Positions 34,150 through 43,878 are shown, counted from the first letter of the stretch. The stretch is 64,000 nucleotides of DNA from Serratia quinivorans (GCA_900457075.1 UGYN01000002.1:3348001-3412000); one strand, 5' to 3'. Translations and numbers: made by a program. The notes: a model not told the origin generated them from the sequence alone.

Positions 34150-34790
34150 GCTTTTTCCCCTCGTGCGGTCAGAACAAACAGGTCAAGATGTCCTTCTTGT
34201 TCCGGGACAATGGCGCTGATCGGCGTGGCGTTATGCCATAGCTTACTGTCCGCCAACAAAACGGCTTCGCCGTCCGCCAACACTTTTTTAAAGAACGGGG
34301 GCTGGTGATTATCGGCGTATAGCATGATCTCGCCGCCGACAATATTTTGCCGATGAATACCAATCATCGCTATATGGTCAAAACCATCCTGATGGATCCC
34401 TTCCGGCGCCACCTGCGTTTCATTATCAATAGCGACCACGCGCATCTGATGAATTTCTATTTCCGTTCCTTCAGGTAAATCATTGCTTTCAGCAAACAGA
34501 TTGCACATTTCTTCCATAGCGGCGCTTTGCAGTACGGCATCGTCAATCGGTTCGAAACGGCGCACTACGTTGCCCTGAAAGTGGTTGATTTCATCAGACT
34601 GAACGAAATTGCGCGGACCAATTTCTACCACATGACCATTGAGATGTTTGACGACCGAATAGCGGCGCAAACGGTACTTGCCGTCGGCGTGTTGTGTATG
34701 GGGCAAGCCAGAAAATGACGGCATTAATTGTTGGGTGGCCTGGTGGCTAAGTGCAGTCATACTTATTACGTTTTCGTGTTTATGTAACAT
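34146..34790 (-). CDS. 2OG-Fe(II) dioxygenase (BsmA/IDO-like family)
   Basis: A 214-residue protein of the 2OG-Fe dioxygenase family that includes L-isoleucine 4-hydroxylase. The iron ligands can be placed: the HxD in EGIHQDGFDHI and the distal His in DSKLWHNATPI, with the 2OG-binding region after it. ATG 34790 is chosen because GAGGTG lies 3-8 bp before it. Family members hydroxylate free aliphatic amino acids. The pairing with a PLP enzyme suggests a small amino-acid pathway, by inference. Confidence 0.82.
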   Translation of the reverse strand: MLHKHENVISMTALSHQATQQLMPSFSGLPHTQHADGKYRLRRYSVVKHLNGHVVEIGPRNFVQSDEINHFQGNVVRRFEPIDDAVLQSAAMEEMCNLFAESNDLPEGTEIEIHQMRVVAIDNETQVAPEGIHQDGFDHIAMIGIHRQNIVGGEIMLYADNHQPPFFKKVLADGEAVLLADSKLWHNATPISAIVPEQEGHLDLFVLTARGEKA

Positions 34791-34937
34791 AATCACCTCA
34801 AATATGAATCAAGACTGACTTTGTAGGGAGGTATTTCGATTGAATTGTAGTCGACACTATTGCCAACGCAATTTTTAGCCAGCACCGACTACCTTCAAGC
34901 GATATGTTGCTGTAAACAAGAATGAACGCAGACAGTA

Positions 34938-35771
34938 TTAGCTGTCGGTTGAGCGGCTAAGGGTTTCCCAGGCATCGATATCGGTATTCATTTGGTGCAG
35001 TTTTTCTCTGACATACATGACGGCGTCGCTGCCCAGTAGCAGTGATGCAGGGGGGGCTGGGCTGTTGATGAGTTGCAGGATGGCTTTGGCGGCCTTAACC
35101 GGATCGCCGGGTTGATGGCCGCTGCGTTTTTCGCGTGTTTCACGGATCGGTCCAAAACTCTGATCGTAATCACTGATGCTGCGTGGTGAACGCACCATCG
35201 AGCGCCCGGCCCAGTCGGTTCGAAAAGAGCCGGGCTGAATGGCGGTGACCGCAATATTAAAGGGCTTTAGTTCTTTGGTCAGCGTTTCTGAAATTCCCTG
35301 CAAGGCAAATTTGCTGCCGCAGTAATAGCTGATCCCCGGCAGGGTAATGAAGCCGCCCATGGAGGTTACATTGAGAATATGGCCGGCCCGGCGCGCCCGA
35401 AAATAAGGCAGGAAGGCTTTAATTACGGCCACTGCACCAAACACGTTGACCTCAAATTGGTGGAGAGCTTCACTCAGCGGCGATTCTTCCATAATCCCTT
35501 CGTGGCCATAACCGGCATTATTGACCAGAACGTCGACAGCCCCCAGTTCCTGCTCTACGGCATCGACCAGTGGGGCAACCGCAGCAAAGTGAGTGACATC
35601 GAGAATGCGGCCAAAGCAGCGGCTCGGCGCCAGGGTTTCGAATTCATCTTTGGCCTGCTGGTTGCGTAGTGTTCCGACCACGCGGTGCCCCGCTTTAAGC
35701 GCTTCTTCTGCCAGTGCGCGACCAAAACCGCTGCTGACTCCGGTGATGAAAAATAATTTTGAATGGGTCAT
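34938..35771 (-). CDS. Short-chain dehydrogenase/reductase (SDR)
   Basis: A 277-residue classical SDR: cofactor motif TGVSSGFGRAL, structural NNAGYG, Ser in LNVTSMGG and catalytic YxxxK in SYYCGSKFAL. It probably uses NADP(H) given Arg in TLRNQ after strand 2. It is divergent from the AraC-type regulator, the usual arrangement for a regulator with its target. The substrate is unknown. Confidence 0.88.
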   Translation of the reverse strand: MTHSKLFFITGVSSGFGRALAEEALKAGHRVVGTLRNQQAKDEFETLAPSRCFGRILDVTHFAAVAPLVDAVEQELGAVDVLVNNAGYGHEGIMEESPLSEALHQFEVNVFGAVAVIKAFLPYFRARRAGHILNVTSMGGFITLPGISYYCGSKFALQGISETLTKELKPFNIAVTAIQPGSFRTDWAGRSMVRSPRSISDYDQSFGPIRETREKRSGHQPGDPVKAAKAILQLINSPAPPASLLLGSDAVMYVREKLHQMNTDIDAWETLSRSTDS

Positions 35772-35902
35772 GGCACTCTCCTCAGTAATGTGGAGAAGCA
35801 GAATAGGGGAGGCAGGATAAAATCCGTAGCCCAGATCCTCTCTGATGTTTGCCTATTCCTCTGAGCTGTCTGGACGAGGATGACGCTGAGTGTCACACTT
35901 CA

Positions 35903-36874
35903 ATGACTTCCCACTTATCTTTTCAGATGCCTATGACCTTCTTCATGCCAACGGTTACGGACCAGATGATTGAGCTTTTGGATCGGTTGACACCGCGTGA
36001 AGGCTACAACCTAACCGCCCTGGCGGACGTGCGTTTTTTACGTTCCAACCGTCCGCTGATGCGCACGCCGGTTTTATATGAACCGGGGATCGTCATTGTG
36101 GTGCAGGGGCGAAAACGCGGATTTTTGGGGAACGATGTCTATTTGTATGATGCGCAGCATTATCTGATGGTCTCGGTTCCGGTGCCCTTTACCATGGAAA
36201 CGGATGCCAGTGCTTCCGAGCCGATGCTGGCGATTTACATGCGGTTGGATTTTAGTTTGGCCGCTCAGTTGATGTTGCAACTCGGCGATCGCGCTCCGGC
36301 GCTCAGCGAGCCGCCACGAAGTATGGTCTCGAGTCCGATGGATGACGCAATAAGCCGTTCGGTTTTACGTTTTTTACAGGTCATGGCTTCACCGCTGGAT
36401 GCCGAGATATTGGGGCCGGCGATGATGCGGGAAATTTATTACCGCGTAATGACCGGGGCGCAGGGGCAGATGTTGCGAAATGCGCTGACCACCCAAGGGC
36501 AGTTTGGCAAAGTGGCGAAAGCGCTGCGAAAATTGCACGCTGAATATGACTCGCATCTGGATGTGAATGCGCTGGCGAAAGAGGCGGGTATGAGTCTGCC
36601 AACATTCCATAGCCATTTCAAAACCGTGACCAATACCACGCCGATACAATATCTTAAGTCTACGCGACTGCATCAGGCCAGATTGCTGATGCTGCGAAAT
36701 AATCTCTCCGCTTCAGCCGCCTGCGTGCGGGTGGGGTATGAAAGCGTTTCTCAGTTTAGTCGTGAATTTAAACGTCTGTTCGGACTAACGCCGCTTAATG
36801 AAGTTGAGCGTATGAGGCACAACTTTTCGTTGCCTGCGCCAGTGACCCCTTCAGATTTTATTTCTTCTCATTGA
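35903..36874 (+). CDS. AraC-family transcriptional regulator
   Basis: A 323-residue regulator: an AraC N-terminal cupin-like domain (TPVLYEPGIVIVVQGRKRG, YLYDAQHYLMVSVPVPF) and a C-terminal double HTH (DVNALAKEAGMSLPTFHSHF, then ACVRVGYESVSQFSREFKRLFG). The start is uncertain: ATG 35903 is taken, but later ATGs at 35927 and beyond are possible. It likely controls the divergent SDR gene. Confidence 0.85.
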   Translation: MTSHLSFQMPMTFFMPTVTDQMIELLDRLTPREGYNLTALADVRFLRSNRPLMRTPVLYEPGIVIVVQGRKRGFLGNDVYLYDAQHYLMVSVPVPFTMETDASASEPMLAIYMRLDFSLAAQLMLQLGDRAPALSEPPRSMVSSPMDDAISRSVLRFLQVMASPLDAEILGPAMMREIYYRVMTGAQGQMLRNALTTQGQFGKVAKALRKLHAEYDSHLDVNALAKEAGMSLPTFHSHFKTVTNTTPIQYLKSTRLHQARLLMLRNNLSASAACVRVGYESVSQFSREFKRLFGLTPLNEVERMRHNFSLPAPVTPSDFISSH

Positions 36875-36889
36875 CCGGGAGGCCGCGCT

Positions 36890-37018
36890 TCACGAAATGG
36901 CGACCAGAGCACCGATGATGGCGATCAGCAGGATCCAAAACCATTTGGAGGTTTTTTCCGGTTTCCATTCTTCGCCATATTCAACCTGATAATCGGGTTT
37001 AGGCTCCTTTTTGTTCAT
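36890..37018 (-). CDS. Small single-pass membrane protein, 42 residues
   Basis: Reading the reverse strand from ATG 37016-37018 gives 42 residues: a charged N-terminus (MNKKEPKPDYQVEYGEEW) and one transmembrane helix (WFWILLIAIIGALVAI) ending at the C-terminus. AGGGAACAGG precedes the start. Composition and clean topology support a real small protein. No family recognised. Confidence 0.6.
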   Translation of the reverse strand: MNKKEPKPDYQVEYGEEWKPEKTSKWFWILLIAIIGALVAIS

Positions 37019-37089
37019 CCTGTTCCCTGGCATTTAATATCCATAAATATGCCAGGTGTATTTTAAGATGAATCCTAATCACATTGAAT

Positions 37090-37557
37090 CTAAAACTGTT
37101 TTTTGGGTAAAAATCCTAATTGTGTCGCTGTGTTTTCACCTTGAACATCCATAGCTCCCGCCATAAATTTGCTACGGGAATCCCGGATCTCAGCCATGTT
37201 TGACAGGATCCATTCCCACATTGGCAGCATATTAATCAGCACGCCTTCGCCAATTGGGGTTAATTGATATTCAACGTGAGGATGCGGGTATTTTTGTTGG
37301 TAGTCGTGACGAGTAATCAATCCGTCACGCTCCAAATGGCGCAGTGTTCTTGTCAGCATGCGTTGTGTTACACCGGATAGCGCCCGGCCCAGTTCCGCAT
37401 GACGTAAAGGCCCATGGGTGCCCAGCGTATAGATGATACTCAGAGACCAACGGTTGCCGGTATGCGCCAATACTTCTCGTTTTAAGCCATCATCTTCATC
37501 GCTGAGCGCACTGCATATCGCGGCAAATTTTGTTTTTTGTTCGTCGTTGAGTTTCAT
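37090..37557 (-). CDS. HxlR-family transcriptional regulator
   Basis: A 155-residue winged-helix protein: NRWSLSIIYTLGTHGPLRHAE, VTQRMLTRTLRHLERDGLI and VEYQLTPIGEGVL are the HxlR signature. It is divergent from the NmrA-like gene, with only an 87-bp gap to that gene's start, so it is its likely regulator. Confidence 0.88.
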   Translation of the reverse strand: MKLNDEQKTKFAAICSALSDEDDGLKREVLAHTGNRWSLSIIYTLGTHGPLRHAELGRALSGVTQRMLTRTLRHLERDGLITRHDYQQKYPHPHVEYQLTPIGEGVLINMLPMWEWILSNMAEIRDSRSKFMAGAMDVQGENTATQLGFLPKKQF

Positions 37558-37644
37558 TTCATCCTCACAGTATCAACGGTGTGCCTGATTGCTCCCCTGC
37601 TATCAGGCTGACAGGATATGGCGACCAATACAGCAGGAGAGAGT

Positions 37645-38586
37645 ATGAGCATCTCAAATAGTCGTCAAATATCTAATATTCTGATTCTGGGAGCCGGCGA
37701 ACTTGGCATGGCCATGTTGAACGGATTTGTGAGGGAGAAGGAACGGCGGACTGGTGTCGAACTGACGGTACTGCTGCGGCCTTTATCTCTGGGCAATACC
37801 TCGCAGGAAAACCTGTTGCGTCAAAGGCAGCTCGAAGCATGGGGGATTAATATCGTTACCGCCGATTTTAGCCTGCAATCGGAACAAGAACTGGCAACGG
37901 TTTTTGCCAAGTATGACGCCGTCATAAACTGTAGTGGATTTGTCGGCGGTAAAGGAACACAGCTTAAAATTACTCGTGCGGTTCTGTTAGCCGGGGTGGC
38001 CCGTTATTTCCCCTGGCAGTTTGGCGTCGATTACGATCGTATCGGCATGGGAAGCGGCCAACCGGTATGGGATGAACAGCTTGCCGTGCGGAGTCTGTTA
38101 CGTGCGCAGCAGAGGACAAATTGGGTCATCGTATCGACCGGAATGTTCACCAGCTATCTTTTCGACCCCGGCTTTGGGGTGGTTGAGCGGGAGTTCCACA
38201 GGGTTAATGCACCGGGGAGTGCTGACTATTCGGTCACCCTGACCACGCCCGAAGATATTGGTCGACTGACGGCGAAGATTTTCTTCCAGCGGCCACGGAT
38301 CGACAATGACATTATTTATATCGCAGGGGATAGCATTACTTACCGTCAGTTGGCTGAACTGCTTGGTGAGCATGACCGATGTGCTTATACGCTGGTGGTC
38401 GAGGATCATCAGGCTTTGCAAGATGCTGTGACTGCGTCACCTGAAAGTATCACCGCAGCCTACCGACTGGCGTTTGCCCGTGCTGATGGTGTCTACTGGG
38501 ATAAAGCGAAAACCTACAATGCTCGGCAGGGTATTGTGGTGACGGATGTTCGGGGATGGCTGAAACAACATTGCCCCGACGTTTAA
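37645..38586 (+). CDS. NmrA-like NAD(P)-binding oxidoreductase
   Basis: A 313-residue Rossmann-fold protein with ILILGAGELGMAML at the N-terminus and the NmrA/isoflavone-reductase layout (INCSGFVGGKGTQLKITRAV; YFPWQFGVDYDRIGMG). ATG 37645 has AGGAGAG upstream and is preferred to ATG 37618. Proteins of this type reduce aromatic or quinone substrates or sense NADP(H). Paired with an HxlR regulator, it may answer to reactive electrophiles. Confidence 0.78.
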   Translation: MSISNSRQISNILILGAGELGMAMLNGFVREKERRTGVELTVLLRPLSLGNTSQENLLRQRQLEAWGINIVTADFSLQSEQELATVFAKYDAVINCSGFVGGKGTQLKITRAVLLAGVARYFPWQFGVDYDRIGMGSGQPVWDEQLAVRSLLRAQQRTNWVIVSTGMFTSYLFDPGFGVVEREFHRVNAPGSADYSVTLTTPEDIGRLTAKIFFQRPRIDNDIIYIAGDSITYRQLAELLGEHDRCAYTLVVEDHQALQDAVTASPESITAAYRLAFARADGVYWDKAKTYNARQGIVVTDVRGWLKQHCPDV

Positions 38587-38650
38587 TTAATCACTGCCGG
38601 CATTGTCGGCAGTCTTAAGGGAAATTTATAGCTATATTTATTTACCGAAG

Positions 38651-38664
38651 TTGATGATAATCAA
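38651..38664 (+). promoter_or_regulatory. FNR binding site upstream of dcuB
   Basis: TTGATGATAATCAA matches the FNR consensus TTGAT-N4-ATCAA exactly. It is 177 bp before the dcuB ATG in an A+T-rich region. FNR activates dcuB in E. coli under anaerobic conditions. DcuR and NarL sites were not resolved. Confidence 0.85.
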
Positions 38665-38840
38665 TTTCCATTTTTTTACAAAACAAAAACAATAATAACT
38701 TTATTTAAACAAGCTGAGTTCAAGTTATTTCCCCTGGTGTTTTTTTAACTTAAAAAACCATCTGTTTGTGATCGCTATCCCTCAATGAAAATGAAAATAA
38801 GTTAACTATTAACCTTCTTAACAATAATAATGAGGTTAGC

Positions 38841-40181
38841 ATGCTATTTACCATTCAACTTATTGTCATACTGATCTGTCTATTTTATGGAGCCAGAAAA
38901 GGTGGAATTGCACTGGGGCTGCTCGGCGGTATTGGATTAATCATCCTGGTTTTCGTTTTTCATTTACCGCCCGGAAAACCGCCGGTTGACGTTATGCTGG
39001 TTATCATCGCCGTGGTGGCCGCATCGGCGACGTTGCAGGCATCCGGTGGGCTTGACGTGATGCTGCAGATTGCCGAGCGGATGCTGCGCCGCAATCCTAA
39101 ATATGTCTCCATCGTCGCTCCCTTTGTGACCTGCATCCTGACCATTCTTTGCGGTACCGGGCATGTGGTATACACCATTTTGCCGATTATTTATGATGTG
39201 GCAATCAAGAATAACATTCGCCCGGAAAGGCCGATGGCAGCCAGTTCTATCGGGGCACAGATGGGCATTATAGCCAGCCCGGTATCCGTCGCTGTGGTGT
39301 CGCTGGTCGCCATGTTGGGTAATTTTACCTTCAATGGCAAGCACCTCGAGTTTCTCGATCTGCTGGCCATTACTATTCCCTCGACCCTGTGCGGCATTCT
39401 GGCTATTGGTATATTCAGTTGGTTCCGGGGTAAGGATCTGGATAAGGATGAAAAGTTCCAAAGCTTCATTTCAGACCCAGAAAACTATAAATACGTTTAT
39501 GGCGAAACGGCAACATTACTGGATAAGAAATTGCCCACCAGCAACTGGGTGGCTATGTGGATTTTTCTGGCTACCATAGCTATTGTTGCGCTATTGGGCG
39601 CTTTTTCTGAACTACGGCCATTAATTAATGGAAAACCACTTTCCATGGTATTGGTCATCCAGATGTTTATGCTGTGTGCAGGTGCAGTAATTATTATCGC
39701 GACCAAAACGAATCCGGCCAATATCTCAAAAAACGAGGTTTTCCGTTCAGGCATGATTGCCATAGTGGCGGTTTACGGTATTGCCTGGATGGCCGAAACC
39801 ATGTTTGGTGCGCATTTGGAAGAGATAAAGTCCGTACTGGGAACCTTGGTTAAAGAGTATCCCTGGGCCTACGCTATCATTTTGCTGCTGGTTTCCAAGT
39901 TTGTTAACTCCCAGGCCGCTGCACTTGCAGCCATCGTCCCTGTCGCATTGGCTATCGGTGTTGATCCGGCCTATATCGTAGCTTCTGCTCCCGCTTGTTA
40001 TGGCTACTATATTTTACCCACCTACCCAAGCGATCTGGCGGCTATTCAGTTCGATCGCTCCGGGACAACCAACATCGGACGGTTCGTCATCAACCACAGT
40101 TTCATCATGGTGGGTTTGATCGGGGTTTCCGTATCCTGCGTGATGGGTTGGGTGCTGGCCGCGGCCTACGGGTTCTTATAA
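38841..40181 (+). CDS. dcuB: Anaerobic C4-dicarboxylate transporter DcuB
   Basis: A 446-residue inner-membrane antiporter, equal in length to E. coli DcuB and closely matching it through the whole chain ([67 protein letters not shown]). It exchanges external fumarate or aspartate for succinate in fumarate respiration. A perfect FNR box supports anaerobic induction. No dcuSR or fumB neighbours are present here. Confidence 0.93.
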   Translation: MLFTIQLIVILICLFYGARKGGIALGLLGGIGLIILVFVFHLPPGKPPVDVMLVIIAVVAASATLQASGGLDVMLQIAERMLRRNPKYVSIVAPFVTCILTILCGTGHVVYTILPIIYDVAIKNNIRPERPMAASSIGAQMGIIASPVSVAVVSLVAMLGNFTFNGKHLEFLDLLAITIPSTLCGILAIGIFSWFRGKDLDKDEKFQSFISDPENYKYVYGETATLLDKKLPTSNWVAMWIFLATIAIVALLGAFSELRPLINGKPLSMVLVIQMFMLCAGAVIIIATKTNPANISKNEVFRSGMIAIVAVYGIAWMAETMFGAHLEEIKSVLGTLVKEYPWAYAIILLLVSKFVNSQAAALAAIVPVALAIGVDPAYIVASAPACYGYYILPTYPSDLAAIQFDRSGTTNIGRFVINHSFIMVGLIGVSVSCVMGWVLAAAYGFL

Positions 40182-40247
40182 CGGGGGGCGTAGCGCTGGA
40201 TAATACTGTTTGTTGATGAGTCACTATTTTTCTTAGATGTGAAATGC

Positions 40248-40274
40248 AAAAAACCCGCTCAACGCGGGTTTTTT
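40248..40274. terminator. Bidirectional terminator between dcuB and the csp gene
   Basis: AAAAAACCCGC / GCGGGTTTTTT with a 5-nt loop: a U-tract on both strands, placed between convergent genes. Confidence 0.9.
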
Positions 40275-40344
40275 ATCACTAATGCTTAACTGCTCAGGCT
40301 GGTGCCTTCATCGCTATCGTAAGTCTTAGTGAGGTTATCGGCGA

Positions 40345-40557
40345 TTAAAGCGCGATAACATTAACAGCAGATGGGCCTTTAGCGCCGTTCTCAATCGAGA
40401 ACTCTACTTTCTGACCTTCATCCAGGGTTTTAAAATCGCTGCTCTGGATGGCGGAGAAATGTACGAAGACATCTTTGCTGCCATCTTGTGGAGTGATAAA
40501 GCCGAAGCCTTTGTCAGCGTTAAACCATTTTACTAAACCAGTCATTTTGTTAGACAT
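40345..40557 (-). CDS. Cold-shock protein, CspA family
   Basis: A 70-residue cold-shock domain with RNP1 ([12 protein letters not shown]) and RNP2 (DVFVHFSAI) and the C-terminal [10 protein letters not shown]. It is closest in my reading to CspA/CspG of E. coli (NADKGFGF) with a CspE-like end. It binds single-stranded RNA and melts structures in the cold. The 5' region upstream is long and gene-free, as expected for a temperature-responsive leader. Confidence 0.93.
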   Translation of the reverse strand: MSNKMTGLVKWFNADKGFGFITPQDGSKDVFVHFSAIQSSDFKTLDEGQKVEFSIENGAKGPSAVNVIAL

Positions 40558-40892
40558 AGATATATCCTTTTCATTTTTGAGCCACTCAACGTGGCGAACA
40601 TGGCCTGTTTTGCAGATTTTTACTTATGGGGCACTTAGGAGGAGGCTCATGAAGAAGGGTATCTAGAGATAACGCTTGAACTGAGAACTGCTTTACTAAA
40701 ACTGCTTTCATAAGGTCTGTGTTCCAAACCGATGCCGCCATAGTAGGCTTGGTTTGATTTATTAAGCAAGGATTAATTTCCTTAATGTCATTGGCAGGCC
40801 AATATTTCCTTGGTGCCGCATGAGGGATAATGACAGGACTCAGGCTGTGTGGCAGGCATCTTTTATCGTCATGTGGCTGATGCATAAAAGAT
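40558..40892 (-). promoter_or_regulatory. Long 5' region of the csp gene (probable thermoresponsive leader)
   Basis: About 335 bp upstream of csp contain no believable gene (a 106-codon reverse frame has no family or ribosome site). CspA-type genes carry 5' leaders of 100-160 nt that refold in the cold, and AAAAGGATATATCT just before the start is the ribosome site region. The exact promoter is not resolved. Confidence 0.4.
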
Positions 40893-40923
40893 AAAAGCCC
40901 TGACAATGGTTGCCAGGGCTTTT
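40893..40923. terminator. Orphan bidirectional terminator hairpin
   Basis: AAAAGCCCTG / CAGGGCTTTT with an extended upper stem (CAA/TTG) stands alone upstream of csp, with no annotated gene ending nearby on either strand. It implies an unannotated small transcript. Confidence 0.65.
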
Positions 40924-41412
40924 AAGGTACTATCGACTTCAAATTTAACATTAATGAACTTACTGATTTCTTACTGCTAAGGTACTACCATTAAATGTAC
41001 ATGTTTATCACAGATAATATTGGGCGAACTAAAACCTCCCCTATATTTACCAGTTTACGTTTATCATCAATCCTAATAGATATTCAAAGATTGATGGCTT
41101 AACCAGGTACATCTCCCCTCGCGATATAGACTTTTTGATGCGTGGCCTCACTTCTATTGCGATCTGTTGCACTAAACTGAAGAGTCGCAAACAAAAAACA
41201 ATTAGAACATGGCCTTACATCATCGCGTATTGGTACACACCCTGCGATTGTAGGTACTGACTACATGGCCTGAAAGCGTCATCAATAGAGAATGTTGCTT
41301 ATCTCGATACTGATGCCCATACAAAAAATACTTCGTGGCCTTTATCGCAAAAATAACTGTAATAACTAAACTTCAATACTTTTACCTTTATCAACAAGCT
41401 ATTATTACGCTG

Positions 41413-41517
41413 TTGATGATTACTAATCTACTGGTTTTTTAAGGGGTGTCAATACTGTTTTTAATAACATGTTTTTAATGACATGTCTTTATTAACAGTA
41501 TTCATAGTAATCATCGA
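41413..41517. repeat. Nested inverted repeats in a non-coding region
   Basis: Outer arms GATGATTACTA (41415-41425) / TAGTAATCATC (41505-41515), 11 bp perfect. Inner arms AATACTGTT (41451-41459) / AACAGTATT (41494-41502). Within them is a direct repeat TTTTTAATAACATG / TTTTTAATGACATG. The wider 1.1-kb gap (40558-41716) is A+T-rich and otherwise unassigned. Confidence 0.6.
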
Positions 41518-41576
41518 CTAAGCATCATGGAACGCTTATTTCTCAGCCTCAAATCTTGAGTTTTAGGAGGTTTATT

Positions 41577-41627
41577 ATGCTTGAAATTCGTACAGTGGCG
41601 GTAGGGGAAAACTTATTTTTTAATTAA
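41577..41627 (+). CDS. Candidate 16-codon mini-ORF or leader peptide
   Basis: AGGAGG lies 6 bp before ATG 41577, and the frame MLEIRTVAVGENLFFN ends at TAA 41625-41627. The ideal ribosome site, and a plus-strand terminator 53 bp later, suggest a short translated transcript. No known small protein is recognised. Confidence 0.35.
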   Translation: MLEIRTVAVGENLFFN

Positions 41628-41679
41628 TTAATGAAAACAAAATTATAGTGGAACAGCAGAGAATGGCAGTGTCTGACAT

Positions 41680-41709
41680 AGCCCGCTGCAGAAGCAACGG
41701 GCTGGTTTT
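41680..41709 (+). terminator. Plus-strand intrinsic terminator
   Basis: Stem AGCCCG-TGC / GCA-CGGGCT with one C/A mismatch and a 4-nt loop, then GG and four T residues. It ends just before the cbpM stop, which is on the other strand, so it must serve a plus-strand transcript from the gap. Confidence 0.55.
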
Positions 41710-41716
41710 GATGCTA

Positions 41717-42022
41717 TCAGGGCTTGGCGATAAAGCGGGCCAGGCGTTGATGCAATTGACTGTTCTCTTTACGTAAATGCTCAATTTCTTCCAGCAGCGT
41801 CAGCGTTACCGCAATTCCGGGCCAATCCAGAGCCAGCTCGCGATGCAACTGCTCAGCGCGATGGAAGGTGATTAATGCACGATCGTCAAAGATCCAGTCT
41901 TCAGTCTCGGGATCGCGCGGTTGAATCACACCCAGCCCGACAATTTCCGCCAGCTCATCCTGTGAAACGCCGGTGTGCAGGCAAAACTCGGTAATGGTGA
42001 AAGTTACTGTTACGTTAGCCAT
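41717..42022 (-). CDS. cbpM: CbpA modulator CbpM
   Basis: A 101-residue MerR-like helical protein ([60 protein letters not shown]) that binds the J-domain of CbpA and inhibits it. It overlaps cbpA by 8 bp, the normal cbpAM operon. Confidence 0.93.
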   Translation of the reverse strand: MANVTVTFTITEFCLHTGVSQDELAEIVGLGVIQPRDPETEDWIFDDRALITFHRAEQLHRELALDWPGIAVTLTLLEEIEHLRKENSQLHQRLARFIAKP

Positions 42023-42944
42023 TTTGCTTACTCCAGTCTTTGCGCGGATCGAAGCTCTGCTGGGCTTCTGCCAACTGTTGCCACAGCGCGGCGCTTTTTT
42101 CGTCCGGCTTCGGTGGCATCATGACCTTGATCACGGCATACAAATCCCCGGTTTCTTTTTTGCCGACCAGGCCTTTTCCCTTGATGCGCAAGCGCTGCCC
42201 GGTTTGGCTACCGGCAGGAATGGTCAACAGGATACTGTCTTTCAGTGTGGGTACCGGTACTTTGGCGCCGAGTGCGGCTTCCCACGGGGCGACTGGCAGC
42301 ACGATCTCCAGATTGTGACCTACGATGTCGAACAGTGGATGCGGAGCAATGCGGATGATCAGATAGAGATCGCCGCTGGCGCCACCGTCAGTTCCTGGTC
42401 CGCCCTGGCCCTTAAGACGAATGCGTTCGCCATCGCCAACGCCGGCGGGGATTTTCACATTAAGGGTTTTAGGAATTTCCTGCTCCACCATGCCGAAAGC
42501 GTTATATACCGGCAGGCTATAGCGAATGGTACGGGTTTGCTCGGCCTGGGTTTCTTCCAGGAAGATAGCCACTTCCATTTCAACATCCTGGCCGCGCATG
42601 CCCTGACGTCGTTGACGATGTTGTTGGCCACGGGCATGTTCGCCGAACATGGAGGAGAAAATATCGGAAAAATCTTCGGCGTTATGAGCACTGCCATGCT
42701 GCGTCTGGCGGCCAAAATTGGGATCGTTGCGGTGCTCTCGCAGTTGATCATATTCGGCGCGGCGTTCGTCGTCTTTCAGCACTTCATAGGCTTCGGCGAC
42801 CAGTTTGAACTGTTCCTCGGCATTCGATTCGGTGCTGACGTCGGGGTGATATTTTCGTGCCAGTCGGCGATAGGCAGTTTTGATTGCCTTGAGATCGTCC
42901 GCCGGCTTAACCCCTAAAATGGCATAGTAGTCCTTGAATTCCAT
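42015..42944 (-). CDS. cbpA: DnaJ-like co-chaperone, curved-DNA-binding protein CbpA
   Basis: A 309-residue class B J-protein: J-domain 1-70 with HPD in [10 protein letters not shown], a Gly/Arg/Gln-rich linker (about 85-125), and two C-terminal peptide-binding domains ([38 protein letters not shown]), with no zinc domain. It stimulates DnaK and binds curved DNA in stationary phase. Confidence 0.95.
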   Translation of the reverse strand: MEFKDYYAILGVKPADDLKAIKTAYRRLARKYHPDVSTESNAEEQFKLVAEAYEVLKDDERRAEYDQLREHRNDPNFGRQTQHGSAHNAEDFSDIFSSMFGEHARGQQHRQRRQGMRGQDVEMEVAIFLEETQAEQTRTIRYSLPVYNAFGMVEQEIPKTLNVKIPAGVGDGERIRLKGQGGPGTDGGASGDLYLIIRIAPHPLFDIVGHNLEIVLPVAPWEAALGAKVPVPTLKDSILLTIPAGSQTGQRLRIKGKGLVGKKETGDLYAVIKVMMPPKPDEKSAALWQQLAEAQQSFDPRKDWSKQNG

Positions 42945-43099
42945 AGCGTTATCATCTCACTTCAATCTTTCGTCAGGGGGATAGTTGAACCTGTATTGGG
43001 TGAAACTTTACTCTTAGTCGGGCTGTTTGTCGTTGATGTCCCGATGTCATCAGGCGGTTTGGCAACCAAAAAGCGGAGCCGGGTGGCTCCGCTGCGGGA

Positions 43100-43669
43100 T
43101 CATGCCCGTTTCAGTAGTCGGGCAACCTGGAACAGGCTGAAAGAGCTGAACAGCATTTCAATGCCGACAATGGTGGTCACCAACACCACCGACGTCACGG
43201 GGTCGGCGCTCAGCAGCAGCCAGGCAATCGCCAAATCCAGAACGCCAATCACCAATTGCAACCAGCTTCCTTTAACTTCACGCAGCTTATAGCCGGCGAT
43301 CAGACGAGCAATCCCACCCAGCGCAAACAAGGCGGCGAGATAAATTGCCATGGCGAAAATGCCCACCGCCGGGTTGGTGATAAAAACGTAGCCGATAATC
43401 AGGTAAGCCACCCCGAGCAGAATGCCGCCGATCATCGGCCAGGTATTTTGCAACCGGTTGGCAACCATGGCGAAAATCAGACCGAATCCACTCAGCAACA
43501 AGAAAATCCCCACGACCATACTGATCGCCGCGCCGGAGGCGAAGGGGCTGAACAGGCAGAAAAGGCCGCCCAATAACAGCAGTAGCGAGATGATTAACAG
43601 CGGGGTGCGTTGTTTCTTTAGGCTCTGTTCGTCGATGTTCAACGAATGAAGATGATTCATATTTAGCAT
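43100..43669 (-). CDS. hdeD: HdeD-family acid-resistance membrane protein
   Basis: A 189-residue protein with six hydrophobic helices of the HdeD/DUF308 repeat type (LLIISLLLLLGGLFCLF, MVVGIFLLLSGFGLIFAMV, GGILLGVAYLIIGYVF, and others). ATG 43667-43669 has GGGAG upstream; longer frames before it are artefacts. hdeD in E. coli contributes to acid resistance at high cell density. No hdeA/hdeB neighbour is present here. Confidence 0.82.
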   Translation of the reverse strand: MLNMNHLHSLNIDEQSLKKQRTPLLIISLLLLLGGLFCLFSPFASGAAISMVVGIFLLLSGFGLIFAMVANRLQNTWPMIGGILLGVAYLIIGYVFITNPAVGIFAMAIYLAALFALGGIARLIAGYKLREVKGSWLQLVIGVLDLAIAWLLLSADPVTSVVLVTTIVGIEMLFSSFSLFQVARLLKRA

Positions 43670-43878
43670 GATGTAACTCCCTTGTTTTGAATGTCCTGTA
43701 CTGTTCACCACTGAGTATAGTGGAACACGCCGCCTTGAGGATGATGCATGGCTGCGGTGTTTTTCCTCCGGTACCAAAAAGAGCCTCGCAGGTGGATTAC
43801 ATAAGGTTTTTCATGGCATACGTGCCAGAATAGAGATAAAACCGATGCCGCTATGCTGACCGAGATAATAGATATCCG

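Noticed and set aside
40586..40906. A 106-codon reverse-strand frame upstream of csp
   Set aside because: It lies in the expected csp leader, has no family features and overlaps the terminator hairpin.
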